A stretch of DNA of 64,000 bases from CBDUJZ01 sp047629415 (GCA_047629415.1 JBLHWZ010000001.1:1-64000), one strand, 5' to 3'; positions 24,457 to 33,766 are shown, counted from the stretch's first letter. A program made the numbers and translations. Notes: generated from the sequence alone by a model not told the origin.

Positions 24457-27093
24457 ATGCGTCCATTCCTATTCCTTCTTGCCGCTCTTCCATTTGTTGC
24501 CTGCGGCACAGACATCCGCAACCCCAATCCAGTCGATGCAGACGAAGATGGCGTCGTGGACTCGACTCCCGATGACTGCGAGCGGTCGACGATCTTCCCC
24601 GATGCGGACCTCGACGGGCTCGGTGCGGACGCTGGAGCGTTGCAAGCCTGTGAACAGTTCGACGGCTGGGTCGCGGTCGGCGGCGACTGCGATGATCTGG
24701 ACGCGGCGATTGGTGCTGGATTCACCTACTACGCCGACGTGGATGGCGACGGAACAGGAGATCCAGCAACCCCGATGATTGCGTGTGTTGCTCCCGACGG
24801 ATTCGTCGACAACGCCAACGATACCTACCCCGCCTGTGACGGCGAACTCGACGCTTGTGGTGTTTGCGATGGGCCAGGTGCCTCCACATGGTACGCGGAC
24901 GTTGATGGAGATGGCGTCGGGGACGAGCGCAGCAGTGTGCTCGCGTGCGAGGCGCCCGACGGATTCGTCGCCGAGTTCGGCGATATACTCGTCGAGTGTG
25001 AAACCGACGAATTCGATTGCGCAGGCGTCTGCGGCGGTTCGGCCGAAAACGATGAATGTGGTGTCTGCGAGGGTCCCGGAGCAGCGACTTGGTATGTGGA
25101 CACCGATGGCGATGGGATTGGCGTCGATGAGGGCGCAGTCTCTCAGTGCGACCGGCCCGAAGGCGCCGTCGACATCAGTGGTGATCCCGAGCCGGAGTGT
25201 GCGACCAACGACACGGATACGTGCGGCCTCTGTGCCGGACCCGGCCTGATCATGTTCTTCGCCGACGCGGATGGCGACGGTCTTGGAGACCGCTTCAGCA
25301 CGGCGGCTGGCTGCGAAGCGCCGATCGGCCACGTCGAAAACAACACCGATCCCGAGCCCCTCTGCGCGACCAACGACTCCGATGAGTGCGGAATCTGCGC
25401 AGGCCCTGGCCCCCTGACCGTCTACGCCGACGTAGATGGAGACGGAGTCGGCGATGAGCGCGCGGCCATCGCCGCCTGCGACCTCTCACCCGGGTTCACC
25501 CTTGAGTTTGGCGACCCCCAGCCGGAATGTGCGACCGACGACACTGACGAATGCGGAGTCTGCGCGGGTGGCAACGCCACGATGGACTGCGTCGGTGTTT
25601 GCGACGGAGCCGCAGTGCTTGATGGCTGCAGTGCTTGCACCGGCGGGACCTCGGGCAACGAGCCATCTACCCTCGACACCGATCGCGACGGCATCCCTGA
25701 TGCTTGTGACCTCTGCGAGGGCGCAGAGTCTGATCGCTTCGTCATCCAGTGGAACGAGGTTTCCCCGTTCGCGGGTGCAGGCGGCCCCTACACGTTCCAG
25801 GTCACACTCTACTCAAACGGTGAATTCCGATACCAGTACTGGGACCTCGGCACCTACGAGGCGAGCGCCACGGTGGGCTACCAGTCTCAGGCGGGTGAGG
25901 ACTTCACCGAGCTCGGGTTTGGCTCACGCTTCCCGACCGACCACCCAGTGGTGCACTTCCGAGGTCTCGACGATGGTGGGGTCGCGGTCGAATACACGCC
26001 GCCAATGTCGTGGCTGAACATCGCGGATTCGGGCACTCGTCACCCGATGCCGGACGACGGCACCGTGATCGTCGAAATCGGCTTCGACTTCGTGTTCTTC
26101 GGCCAGACGTACACTGAGGCGATCGTGAATTCGAACGGGTTCATCTCGTTCACCGAGCCGATCCCTGGCTACTCGAACACCAACCTCCCGAATGTCGCTG
26201 CCGGCGCCCTGCTCTCTCCGCTCTGGGACGACCTCAACCCCACCCGCGGCGGCGATCTCTACACGATGTTTGTGCCGCGCGGCTGCGCGCTGGACTGCGC
26301 TGGCCAAGCCGGCGGCGTCGCGTTCACCGACACCTGCGGCGATTGCACCGGCGGTGACACCGGCATCGCCCCGAACTCCAACACCGATTGTTTCGGTGTC
26401 TGTCATGGAGAGGCCGAGCTGGACATCTGCGGGGTCTGCGTCGGCGGAACAACGGGCGTTGACCCGTCGGACCCGCTCGATTGCCCGATGGGCGTCGATC
26501 TCATGATCGACCAGGACTACCTCGCATCGACAATGTCGATTGAGTACCTGGAAGTCCCCGAAGGCAGCTGCCTGATCGCCGAAGGCTGCGTCCGTGGCTC
26601 CGGTAACCGGAAGCTACTCCGCTTCGGAACTCGAATTGGAAACATCGGCAACATGGACCTCTCGATCGGTGTTCCGCCGTCTCGTGGCGAGAGCACCGAT
26701 ATATGGACCTGGGACAACTGTCACGGCCATCACCACTACGCTGACTACGCTGCCTACGACCTCTTCGACGTAGCCAACGATGAGCTGATCCCGATCGGCT
26801 CCAAGACCGGCTTCTGCGTCATGGATATCGGCGTCTATGACACGAGCATCACCACCGAGTGCAACGGCTACAATTGCGGCAATCAGGGCATCTCCGCCGG
26901 CTGCCAAGACACCTACGGCCCAAGCCTTCAGTGCCAGTGGATCGACGTCACTGACATCATCGACGGCACCTACGATGTCATCGTCACGACCAACCCTGTC
27001 GGGAACATCGAAGAGCTGAACTACGACAACAACTCGAACCAGGTTCGAGTTGAGATTACAGGCGACGACGTCGCCGTAGTCGACGCGGACTAA
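24457..27093 (+). CDS. Lysyl-oxidase domain lipoprotein with Cys-rich calcium-binding repeats
   Basis: 878 aa. Signal peptide with lipobox VAC (MRPFLFLLAALPFVACG). Residues about 25-400 hold five or so modules of about 55 aa of the type DECGVCxGPG...YADVDGDGVGDE...C, with thrombospondin-type-3-like calcium sites. A beta-rich central domain (about 420-600; IGFDFVFFGQTYTEAIVNSNGF) resembles nidogen-like sequences. From about 675 the lysyl oxidase domain is nearly complete: copper motif WTWDNCHGHHH with His756, His758 and His760; SKTGFCVMD with Lys783; and CQDTYGPSLQCQWIDVTD with Tyr820. Lys783 and Tyr820 sit where animal LOX forms its lysine-tyrosylquinone. Likely an envelope-anchored amine oxidase acting on lysines. 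Confidence 0.9.
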   Translation: MRPFLFLLAALPFVACGTDIRNPNPVDADEDGVVDSTPDDCERSTIFPDADLDGLGADAGALQACEQFDGWVAVGGDCDDLDAAIGAGFTYYADVDGDGTGDPATPMIACVAPDGFVDNANDTYPACDGELDACGVCDGPGASTWYADVDGDGVGDERSSVLACEAPDGFVAEFGDILVECETDEFDCAGVCGGSAENDECGVCEGPGAATWYVDTDGDGIGVDEGAVSQCDRPEGAVDISGDPEPECATNDTDTCGLCAGPGLIMFFADADGDGLGDRFSTAAGCEAPIGHVENNTDPEPLCATNDSDECGICAGPGPLTVYADVDGDGVGDERAAIAACDLSPGFTLEFGDPQPECATDDTDECGVCAGGNATMDCVGVCDGAAVLDGCSACTGGTSGNEPSTLDTDRDGIPDACDLCEGAESDRFVIQWNEVSPFAGAGGPYTFQVTLYSNGEFRYQYWDLGTYEASATVGYQSQAGEDFTELGFGSRFPTDHPVVHFRGLDDGGVAVEYTPPMSWLNIADSGTRHPMPDDGTVIVEIGFDFVFFGQTYTEAIVNSNGFISFTEPIPGYSNTNLPNVAAGALLSPLWDDLNPTRGGDLYTMFVPRGCALDCAGQAGGVAFTDTCGDCTGGDTGIAPNSNTDCFGVCHGEAELDICGVCVGGTTGVDPSDPLDCPMGVDLMIDQDYLASTMSIEYLEVPEGSCLIAEGCVRGSGNRKLLRFGTRIGNIGNMDLSIGVPPSRGESTDIWTWDNCHGHHHYADYAAYDLFDVANDELIPIGSKTGFCVMDIGVYDTSITTECNGYNCGNQGISAGCQDTYGPSLQCQWIDVTDIIDGTYDVIVTTNPVGNIEELNYDNNSNQVRVEITGDDVAVVDAD

Positions 27094-27240
27094 AGTCGAC
27101 CTCGCGGTAGTCGACCTCGCGGTAGTCGACGCTCGGTAGTCGACGTCGTGCTAGTCGACGCTGCCGTAGTCCACGTCGTGCTAGTCCACGTCGTGCTAGT
27201 CCACGTCGTGCTAGTCCACGTCGTGCTAGTCCACGAAGCG
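27079..27240. repeat. 15-bp tandem repeat (minisatellite) across the stop codon of the lysyl-oxidase gene
   Basis: Ten units plus a partial one, starting at 27079, 27095, 27110, 27125 (14 bp), 27139, 27154, 27169, 27184, 27199 and 27214, with a remnant to 27240. Early units read GTCGACCTCGCGGTA; the last four are identical GTCCACGTCGTGCTA. The TAA of the lysyl-oxidase gene (27091-27093) lies in the first, 16-bp unit. The gradual change from GTCGAC to GTCCAC units shows expansion toward the right. Not a CRISPR: units are contiguous with no spacers. Confidence 0.9.
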
Positions 27241-27483
27241 CAAAGACCGGGGGACTGCGGACCGAGCATTCGCCGTAGGCAGGTCCGTTGCGCAGGTGCG
27301 ATTCAGCTGCACTTCGTTCCGCCTCCGTTGTGCCTGCGCTACTCTCCGCCTTGGGCTCATAATGCCCTCACGGTCTGTCGATTCGGGTTTCGGCGGAGTG
27401 CCCGACGCGTCGACCGGAGTCGTCACTCTACGCCGCAACGACCCATCCACGCAGCTCCTAGCCTACGCCCCCAAACCTCGCGC
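27241..27483. other. Intergenic region between convergent genes, candidate dispersed repeat
   Basis: 243 bp between the minisatellite and the convergent hypothetical gene. Positions 27304-27343 (CAGCTGCACTTCGTTCCG followed by CCGTTGTGCC) resemble the intergenic stretch near 19442. No gene, RNA or clear terminator seen. Confidence 0.35.
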
Positions 27484-28206
27484 CTACAGCCCTAAAGTCG
27501 CGTGCGGAATCCAGCTCTGCGCTTCGTCACGATAAGGCGCGACGAGCTGCCGATTGGTGTCTGGTACCGCCTTACCGTCTGTCTCTTCTGCCTCACCGCC
27601 GAGCGACCGGAGGGCGTCGAAACCCTCGAAGTTGCGCCAGTTCGAGAGCGACTCGCGGTCGAACTCGAAGTTGGTGACGAGGTCACCAATGGCACCAAAC
27701 TCGGGGAGGTCGGGTAGCTCCATCGGGACGAGATTCCTCCCTAGGGCTGCGAAGAACACGCGACGGACCCAGTGGTACTCCTCAGCAGAGAAGGCCTGGG
27801 CGTTAAGCGCAGCTACTTGCTCGACCTTGGCGGCTCGCATTGCTTCGCTGAACTCGACGAAGGTGCTGATGAGTTCGTCGCGTGTGAGCTCTCCACGGTC
27901 CTGAAGAAGCGCAAGCCGCTCTCGCAGTGTGGCCTGCTCGCTGCGAGCGCTTACGATGGCGCGTTGAACCGAGACGTACCGACTCACCTGAGTTTCGCTA
28001 AGCAGCCCATCTTCAGGCGCCGCAAATGCCGTCTGATTATCGAGGCCCTCGTCGAGCGATCGGACCTCCCGAATGTTCTCGACACCTGATCCCCAATCCG
28101 AAGCGACCGCTTCGATCGGTTTCCAGACGAGCAGGTAGCCTGCCACGCAGACGACCACCGCAAAGAGAAAGACGAAGATTGAGCAGCCGAAGAAGAGTTT
28201 TCTCAT
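27484..28206 (-). CDS. Membrane-anchored hypothetical protein
   Basis: 240 aa. One N-terminal membrane anchor (KLFFGCSIFVFLFAVVVCVAGYLLVW) follows a short basic start, so the rest lies in the periplasm. Residues about 65-150 are helical (SETQVSRYVSVQRAIVSARSEQATLRERLALL, then ELTRDELISTFVEFSEAMRAA), with a Trp-Val-Arg-Arg segment before a Pro-rich stretch. No family is recognised. The start ATG overlaps the TGA of thiE by 4 bp, so it is translated from the lipA-thiE transcript. Confidence 0.7.
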   Translation of the reverse strand: MRKLFFGCSIFVFLFAVVVCVAGYLLVWKPIEAVASDWGSGVENIREVRSLDEGLDNQTAFAAPEDGLLSETQVSRYVSVQRAIVSARSEQATLRERLALLQDRGELTRDELISTFVEFSEAMRAAKVEQVAALNAQAFSAEEYHWVRRVFFAALGRNLVPMELPDLPEFGAIGDLVTNFEFDRESLSNWRNFEGFDALRSLGGEAEETDGKAVPDTNRQLVAPYRDEAQSWIPHATLGL

Positions 28207-28865
28207 CGGTTCGAAAGTGCAGCGTTAAAGGAGTGAATTGCGGCTGATATATCACGCGCACCAAGGATCGCCCGAATTGCTGCCACTCCGTCGGCACCGG
28301 CTTCGATGCAGCTACGCGCGTTTTCGACGGTGATTCCCCCGATCGCGACAATAGGGATCGTCGCGAGTGACGGCTGCGCGCGGAGGTCTTGGAGGACATC
28401 AGTACCGCGGGGAGCCGACGCGTTCGCCTTCGTAGGGCGAGCGTCGAAGATCGCGCCCACACCTAGGTAGTCGACGCCAGCAGACACCAGGGCATTGGCT
28501 GCCTCTACATCGCCAGCTGAGCCCCCGAGAAGGAGGTCGGGAAACGCGTTGCGGACGTCCGACGCCGCGGTGTCGCTCGGTCCAACATGAACTCCATGGG
28601 CTCCCGCCTCGATGGCGAGCTCCGGGTCGTCATTCACAATGCAGAGAGCGCCCGCGCGCTCACAGATGTCCGCAATCAAGCGAGCTGTTGCTAGCTTCTC
28701 GGCGCGGCTGCGATCGCGTTTGTCACGGTACTGCACAACCTTTACGCCGGCCTGCACCGCGACCCCAACGGCGGCAGCATAGTGCTCAGGCCTTGTGAGG
28801 CTGTCCGGCGTGATCGCGTAAAGGCGAATGGCTCTACGCAGAACCTCAGCTTCCGGGCGACTCAT
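28203..28865 (-). CDS. thiE: Thiamine-phosphate synthase
   Basis: 220 aa from ATG 28865, 1 nt after the lipA stop; a longer in-frame extension inside lipA was rejected. TIM-barrel landmarks: LYAITPDS at strand 1; VVQYRDKRDRSRAEKLATA for diphosphate binding; CIVNDDPELAIEAGAHGVHVGPSD, with the Asn-Asp of the Mg site; GGSAGDVEAANALVSAGVDYLGVGAIFDARPTK; and IPIVAIGGITVENARSCIEAGADGVAAI. It joins HMP-PP and thiazole phosphate to make thiamine phosphate in the cytosol. No TPP riboswitch is visible; the gene is co-transcribed with lipA. Confidence 0.95.
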   Translation of the reverse strand: MSRPEAEVLRRAIRLYAITPDSLTRPEHYAAAVGVAVQAGVKVVQYRDKRDRSRAEKLATARLIADICERAGALCIVNDDPELAIEAGAHGVHVGPSDTAASDVRNAFPDLLLGGSAGDVEAANALVSAGVDYLGVGAIFDARPTKANASAPRGTDVLQDLRAQPSLATIPIVAIGGITVENARSCIEAGADGVAAIRAILGARDISAAIHSFNAALSNR

Positions 28866-28866
28866 A

Positions 28867-29754
28867 CTAGCGTGCTGCTCGCGCCGCTGCTGCCTGTTTG
28901 TCTGCGCGATACGAGGAGCGAACGAGCGGCCCCGCCTCAACGTGAGTGAGACCTAGGCGCCGCCCCTCAGCGGCGAACTCAGCAAACTCGTCAGGGTGGA
29001 CCCAGCGCGTGACGGGGAGGTGGTTCTCACTGGGCCGCATGTACTGACCGAGCGAGAGGATCTCGACTCCTGCGTCAGCGAGGTGCGCCATCGTCTCAAA
29101 CACTTCCGCGTTCGTCTCACCAACTCCGAGCATCATACCGGTCTTGGTGACCGCACCTAGGGAGCGGGCGTAGCGCAAGACGTCGAGTGAACGCTCGTAC
29201 CTGGCCTGTGGCCGCACCAGAGCATGCAGAGACTCAACCGTCTCGATGTTGTGGGCGAAGACGTCGGGCTTGGCCTCGATGACAGAAGCGATGCAGTCGT
29301 GGTCGCCCTTGAAGTCTCCGGTCAGGACTTCGAGTTCCGTTTGCGGTGCGAGGCGTTTGATCTTGCGGATGGTCTGCGCCCAGATGAACGCGCCACCGTC
29401 GGGCAGATCGTCGCGGTCGACGCTCGTGATGACTGCGTAGCGCAAATCAAGTCGAGCCAATGACTCTGCGATTCGTCTGGGCTCGTCGAAGTCGACAGCG
29501 CCTGGCCTTCCGGTAATCACATCGCAGAATCCGCACGACCGAGTGCAAATATTGCCGAGGATCATGAAGGTGAGCGACTTGTTCGACCAGCACTCACCAA
29601 TGTTCGGGCACGACGCGCTCTGACAAACGGTGTGCAGTCCCTCTTTTTCGACCAAGTCCCGGAGTTCAAAGAAGCTCTTGTTCAGCGAGAGCCTGACTTT
29701 GAGCCACTCAGGTCGTCGCCCGGCGGGGGAGTCTTCTTTTGTCGGGCGTGCCAT
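28867..29754 (-). CDS. lipA: Lipoyl synthase
   Basis: 295 aa using ATG 29754; ATG 29808 or earlier would add 18 or more residues, and none has a clear ribosome site. Auxiliary cluster cysteines: TVCQSASCPNIGECW. Radical-SAM cluster: ICTRSCGFCDV (CxxxCxxC). Then AVITSVDRDDLPDGGA, FAHNIETVESLH, KTGMMLGVGET, LSLGQYMRPSENHLPV and the RSSYRAD end with the Ser ligand of the auxiliary cluster. It inserts two sulfurs into octanoyl-E2 to make lipoate. The lipoyl-dependent pyruvate dehydrogenase E2 is encoded 7 kb to the right. lipA, thiE and a membrane protein form an operon. Confidence 0.96.
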   Translation of the reverse strand: MARPTKEDSPAGRRPEWLKVRLSLNKSFFELRDLVEKEGLHTVCQSASCPNIGECWSNKSLTFMILGNICTRSCGFCDVITGRPGAVDFDEPRRIAESLARLDLRYAVITSVDRDDLPDGGAFIWAQTIRKIKRLAPQTELEVLTGDFKGDHDCIASVIEAKPDVFAHNIETVESLHALVRPQARYERSLDVLRYARSLGAVTKTGMMLGVGETNAEVFETMAHLADAGVEILSLGQYMRPSENHLPVTRWVHPDEFAEFAAEGRRLGLTHVEAGPLVRSSYRADKQAAAARAAR

Positions 29755-30000
29755 GCCCGAACGTCGCTCGGAGCGGAGAGGCTCGGTTCTCGGATAGGTC
29801 TGAGGCATGAGGGCACGGGGGTTGAAGGACATGGGTGCCGTAGGTGGCGCCCCGAAGAGCGTCAAGGGCTCGTAGAGGCCACCCTCCGGTTAGAATCACC
29901 GGAGTCGACGCGTGCTCGGGACCAACAGCGTTCAAGGGAGGAGGACGATCGAAGTGGCTGCGGTATAACCGGACCGAACGCACCATCGAGACGCACGCCC

Positions 30001-30795
30001 ATGGCCCTCTTCGACAATCTACCCCAGCTATACAAAGACGAGCGCGACGACCGTGAGCTTGTCTCGTTCATTACGCTACGCCGCGCCGTTGGGTTCTTGG
30101 GCATCGGATTTCCGATCTTGCTGATCCTCGGTGGTTTCGTGTTTTCGCCCTGCCTCTCTGAGGAGACCGTCGGTGCCTGCACTCGCGTACTGCCCACGCT
30201 CAGCGAGTATTACGCCAGCGGTGCTCGAGACATCTTCGTCGGTGTTCTCTGCGTGATCGGCTTCTTCTTCTTCGCCTATCGCGGTCACTCGCCCGAGGAT
30301 GACATCGCCGGCGACCTAGCCTGCTTCTTCGCGCTTGGCGTCGCGCTTTTCCCGACGACCAGTCAGCATATGGTCATTGAGAAGATTCACGGAGCATCCG
30401 CGCTCGGCATGTTCCTGGTTCTCTTCTACTTTTCTGCCTGCCTATTCACCCTCACGAAAGACAGCCCCCGCGAGAAGGCGTGGCAACGAGTCCGCCGTGC
30501 GCTCGGCCAGATGGGCCGCAGGACCGCGCTCTTCATCGCGCGGAAGCCACCTACGAACGACCCGACCGATCATCGAAGTCCACGCAAGAGGAAGCGCGAC
30601 GACGTGTACCTGATCTGCGGCGGCGTCATCTTAGCCTGCGTGCTTCTCTGCTTGCTCTCGTTCGCCATCGGGGTTCGCACATCGCCGAGGTACGGAAGGT
30701 ACAACCCTGTTTTGATTCTCGAGGCGGTCGCTTTGATCGCCTTTGGGTTCTCCTGGCTCGTGAAGGGAGAGGTCTTCCTGGTCGACAAGGACTAG
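30001..30795 (+). CDS. Multi-pass membrane protein, DUF998/Frag1-like
   Basis: 264 aa from ATG 30001. Six hydrophobic segments: FLGIGFPILLILGGFVF, IFVGVLCVIGFFFFAYRG, LACFFALGVALFPT, GMFLVLFYFSACLFTL, ICGGVILACVLLCLLSFAIG and LILEAVALIAFGFSWLVKGE. The conserved-looking HMVIEKIHGASALGMFL and the ending WLVKGE resemble DUF998/Frag1/DRAM-type integral proteins, but I cannot assign a function. Between the fourth and fifth helix lies a long basic cytoplasmic loop (RARKPP...RSPRKRKRDD). Divergent from lipA; a TATAAC near 29964 could be a -10 element. Confidence 0.7.
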   Translation: MALFDNLPQLYKDERDDRELVSFITLRRAVGFLGIGFPILLILGGFVFSPCLSEETVGACTRVLPTLSEYYASGARDIFVGVLCVIGFFFFAYRGHSPEDDIAGDLACFFALGVALFPTTSQHMVIEKIHGASALGMFLVLFYFSACLFTLTKDSPREKAWQRVRRALGQMGRRTALFIARKPPTNDPTDHRSPRKRKRDDVYLICGGVILACVLLCLLSFAIGVRTSPRYGRYNPVLILEAVALIAFGFSWLVKGEVFLVDKD

Positions 30796-30901
30796 GAATC
30801 CTCGAGCGACGCAGGTGCGAGCGGCCCCCACACATCTTGCGCGGTTTGATAGACAGCACCGCCAGGGATAGAGTGGAGTCACTCAAACTGAAGAGTCTCC
30901 C

Positions 30902-32356
30902 GTGCGCTACGTTTCCGCTCTATTCGTCTTCACACTCGTCGCTAGTCCTGCGAGCGCGTCGGTCCTGCTTGAGGTACAAGCAGACCCGGAGCTTCGGGCG
31001 ACAACCTATATTCCGCTGGTGATCGATCAGCTGGAGTCTCGAGGGGAGTTCGTGCTGGAGCCGGACGATGAGACCGCGGCGTGGAACTCGGCGATCATGT
31101 TGGCACCGGAGACTCAGGTAGACGCTGAGTTCATAGCGTTTCACGATGCCATCCCGGCAGGACGCGACCAGTTCTTCGAGAACGAGTTTGAAGCGGCCAT
31201 CGAGTTGCTGGCACCTGGCCTTGTACTCGTCACGGATGCGCCCGAACTGCTCGCGTTCCACCCGGATCTGGCGCCCGGATTCTTCGACGGGATGCTCACT
31301 CTAGTTCGGTCATACGACGCGTTGGGGATGTCCGAGACTTCGAACGACGCAGTCGCTCGCGTCACTCAGTTGATGTGGGCCGCCGAGCCCGACGAAGATG
31401 TCTATCCCCCTGGGTTTGTCCAAGCCTATCGCCGCCAGCAGGGCCTAATGCCGACGCGTTCTCTCGATGTCTCCTGGCGCGGGGAGGGTTGCAGACTCCG
31501 CGTGAACGGGTTCGTCGTCTCACAGACCTCAGGCACTGATATTCGCTTGCCGGAAGGCGACCACTTTCTGACGCTCGAATGCGCTGACCGGCGCTCGCAG
31601 GTTGTCAGATTGCAGTCGGATCGAGCCGAAGCACGCTTCGATCTCGATTTTGACTCGGCGGTCTCGTTCGATCGAGGACGCGCCGTGGTGCGACCGCAGA
31701 ATTCGAGCCCATACACGCTTCGCCGAATCGGCCAACAAGCAGCGCACCTACTTCGCGAAGACGCCGCCTACATGGTCTGGCTGGTCGAGCCGTCCACCGC
31801 GGACGCCACCGGCTGGCTTGAGCTAAGCCGAGTCGACTCCGCCGGCGAGTTCCGAGCTGTGCGAATCGTCATTGGAGACATCAACACCGAGGCACGCCTC
31901 TACTCGGCCGTGGAGTACTTAGTGACCGGCCAGACCTCTGGCGGGGTCGCTGTCTGGCACCCCGTAAATGGGTGGACCGAACCCATCGGCATCCGCGTAA
32001 TGGAGCAATCGCGCTCGGCGGCTCCGTGGGTCTTCGGTGGACTGGCGGTCGCCGCCGCTGCGACCGGCATCATTTTTGAGCTCCGCACCTCAGAGTCAGT
32101 TGGCGATATCGAAGATTGCGTCGATCAGGTTCCCGAGGGCTGTGCTGCCGAGTCATTGCCCCAACTGCGCAGTGATGCGCGCATGAGCCGGTCCATCGCG
32201 AACACTCTCTGGATTACGACGGGGACGATGGCTACAGCTGCTTTGATCTCCGCGATCGTCGCGAAGCCACCACGCGATCAAAACGCTGCCGCGCCGCGGC
32301 TCATGCTCCACCCGCTGCGCGCAGGCGCCGGCGCTACCTTGACCTGGACCCGATGA
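30902..32356 (+). CDS. Secreted/membrane-anchored hypothetical protein with PEGA-like region
   Basis: 484 aa from GTG 30902, with a signal peptide (MRYVSALFVFTLVASPASAS). The first 170 residues look like an alpha-solenoid-type periplasmic domain. About 185-240 reads like a PEGA domain (LRVNGFVVSQTSGTDIRLPEGDHFLTLECADRRSQV). A beta-rich part follows, then two C-terminal hydrophobic segments (WVFGGLAVAAAATGIIFEL and ANTLWITTGTMATAALISAIVAKPP). This layout, periplasmic sensor-like domain plus PEGA plus C-terminal helices, is common among unstudied myxobacterial envelope proteins. Function unknown. Overlaps the next lipoprotein by ATGA. Confidence 0.7.
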   Translation: MRYVSALFVFTLVASPASASVLLEVQADPELRATTYIPLVIDQLESRGEFVLEPDDETAAWNSAIMLAPETQVDAEFIAFHDAIPAGRDQFFENEFEAAIELLAPGLVLVTDAPELLAFHPDLAPGFFDGMLTLVRSYDALGMSETSNDAVARVTQLMWAAEPDEDVYPPGFVQAYRRQQGLMPTRSLDVSWRGEGCRLRVNGFVVSQTSGTDIRLPEGDHFLTLECADRRSQVVRLQSDRAEARFDLDFDSAVSFDRGRAVVRPQNSSPYTLRRIGQQAAHLLREDAAYMVWLVEPSTADATGWLELSRVDSAGEFRAVRIVIGDINTEARLYSAVEYLVTGQTSGGVAVWHPVNGWTEPIGIRVMEQSRSAAPWVFGGLAVAAAATGIIFELRTSESVGDIEDCVDQVPEGCAAESLPQLRSDARMSRSIANTLWITTGTMATAALISAIVAKPPRDQNAAAPRLMLHPLRAGAGATLTWTR

Positions 32357-33759
32357 AGATTGCACCCGCACTTGCTGCCGCCCTCGCCCTCTCTTGGGCA
32401 GCGATTGGCTGTTCCCCGGACCGCGATGAGGATGACGCCGCCTTCGCCATCCCTGGCATAGGCGGCGACAATGGTGACGGACAAGGCGACGATACGTGCG
32501 ATCTCCCGTGCCTCTTTGGTTCCGTGTGTATCGAGGGCGAGTGCGTACTGCCCTGCGATCCCACCTGCGACGACGGCGATACCTGTGTGCTCGGCTTCTG
32601 CATCGAGGGAGAGTTTGAAGACGGCCCCGATTTCGATGAGCCGTGTGCACCGGCGTGCGCACTAGACGAGGTCTGCTTTGGCGGGGAGTGTGAGCCCGCA
32701 GAGTGTGATCCTGGATGCGCACCAAATCAGATTTGCACCCGCACCGGTGCCTGTCAGGACCGCGACGCGTGCGCTGATGATCGCGAGTGCACCGACGGGG
32801 CCTGCATCGGCGGGTCCTGTGTGCCTGCGATCGATCCCGCGACGTGGGAGCCGATCGGCCCTACTTCCTACGTGTACTACGTGGAGCTTCCGCCAGCGGT
32901 GGGCCCGGACGCTTGCTGCTTTGACATCAACGGCGACGGCGAAATCGACAACGCGATCGCTACGCTCTCGACCGTACTCGCGGTCGTCGGAATCACCGAC
33001 ATCGAAGGCGACTGGTTCGGGGCGATCGAAGACGACAAAATCGGCTACGCCTTTGCCTTCGACGGACTCGACGGCGAGGTCAGCGACATCGACCTTGGGG
33101 TGATTCGGGTCCACAACGACCGCAACCGCGACGACTGGCCCGACCAAGAGTGGGAAGAGCGTGCGGACGGCGAAGGCGTCTTCGAGATCGACCGCGCCGG
33201 CATCACCCGCTTTGGTCCGGAGACGCGCTTCCCTCGGGCCTCCGTTCGCTTCGGAGAGCTCTCAGCCGGCGTCAGCGAGTTCGTGATGGCGTTCCCAGCT
33301 GACGCGCTACTCGCGACGTCACGAGAGCCCGTCTACTACCGCATCCAGGACGCCCGCATCGACGGCGACTTGCGGATCGATGGAGACGAAATCTGGGCCG
33401 GCGACTTCGAAGACGAAGCGGGCGTCGCCATCGGCGGCGCGATCTCGGCTGAGGACTGGGTCGACACCCTCAACTTGGCCGCGCTGGGCTGCGACTGTCT
33501 CGGATTCGGCGCGGGAGAGAGACTCTTCTCACTGGAGCGTGACGAAGGCGACCTCATCATCTTCTGCGACGAGGACGTCGACTTGGATGATTGCGAACAG
33601 GAGGAGAACAGCTGCGCCAACCTGCCCCTCGTGTGCCAAGCGCTGCCAACGCTCAGCCGCTTTGGCCCGTGGGACGTCGATTTGGACGGTGACGGCTTGG
33701 GAGATGCCGCCAGTATTGGCCTTCGGATGTGGTTAGCCCCGGCTGAGATCGTGGAGTAG
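32353..33759 (+). CDS. Cys-rich lipoprotein
   Basis: 468 aa. Signal peptide with lipobox IGC (residues about 18-20), then an acidic linker. Residues 48-155 contain about two dozen Cys in short repeats (CDLPCLFGSVCIEGECVLPC, CDPGCAPNQICTRTGACQD), as in Myxococcota surface proteins. The rest (about 160-468) is a Cys-poor beta-rich domain with acidic calcium-site-like strings (FDINGDGEIDN, DVDLDGDGLGD). No family recognised. Translationally coupled to the preceding gene and ending 8 bp from a convergent gene. Confidence 0.75.
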   Translation: MKIAPALAAALALSWAAIGCSPDRDEDDAAFAIPGIGGDNGDGQGDDTCDLPCLFGSVCIEGECVLPCDPTCDDGDTCVLGFCIEGEFEDGPDFDEPCAPACALDEVCFGGECEPAECDPGCAPNQICTRTGACQDRDACADDRECTDGACIGGSCVPAIDPATWEPIGPTSYVYYVELPPAVGPDACCFDINGDGEIDNAIATLSTVLAVVGITDIEGDWFGAIEDDKIGYAFAFDGLDGEVSDIDLGVIRVHNDRNRDDWPDQEWEERADGEGVFEIDRAGITRFGPETRFPRASVRFGELSAGVSEFVMAFPADALLATSREPVYYRIQDARIDGDLRIDGDEIWAGDFEDEAGVAIGGAISAEDWVDTLNLAALGCDCLGFGAGERLFSLERDEGDLIIFCDEDVDLDDCEQEENSCANLPLVCQALPTLSRFGPWDVDLDGDGLGDAASIGLRMWLAPAEIVE

Positions 33760-33766
33760 GCCCAGC

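Noticed and set aside
27079..27240. CRISPR array
   Set aside because: Units of 14-16 bp are contiguous with no unique spacers and no cas genes nearby.
27148..27495. Reading frame with VLVHV repeats, as a repeat protein
   Set aside because: It is the 15-bp minisatellite read in frame. Downstream residues are low-complexity and there is no ribosome site.
28203..28940. Longer thiE beginning at 28940
   Set aside because: The extra residues lie inside the lipA 3' end and do not resemble ThiE. ATG 28865 directly precedes the first barrel strand.
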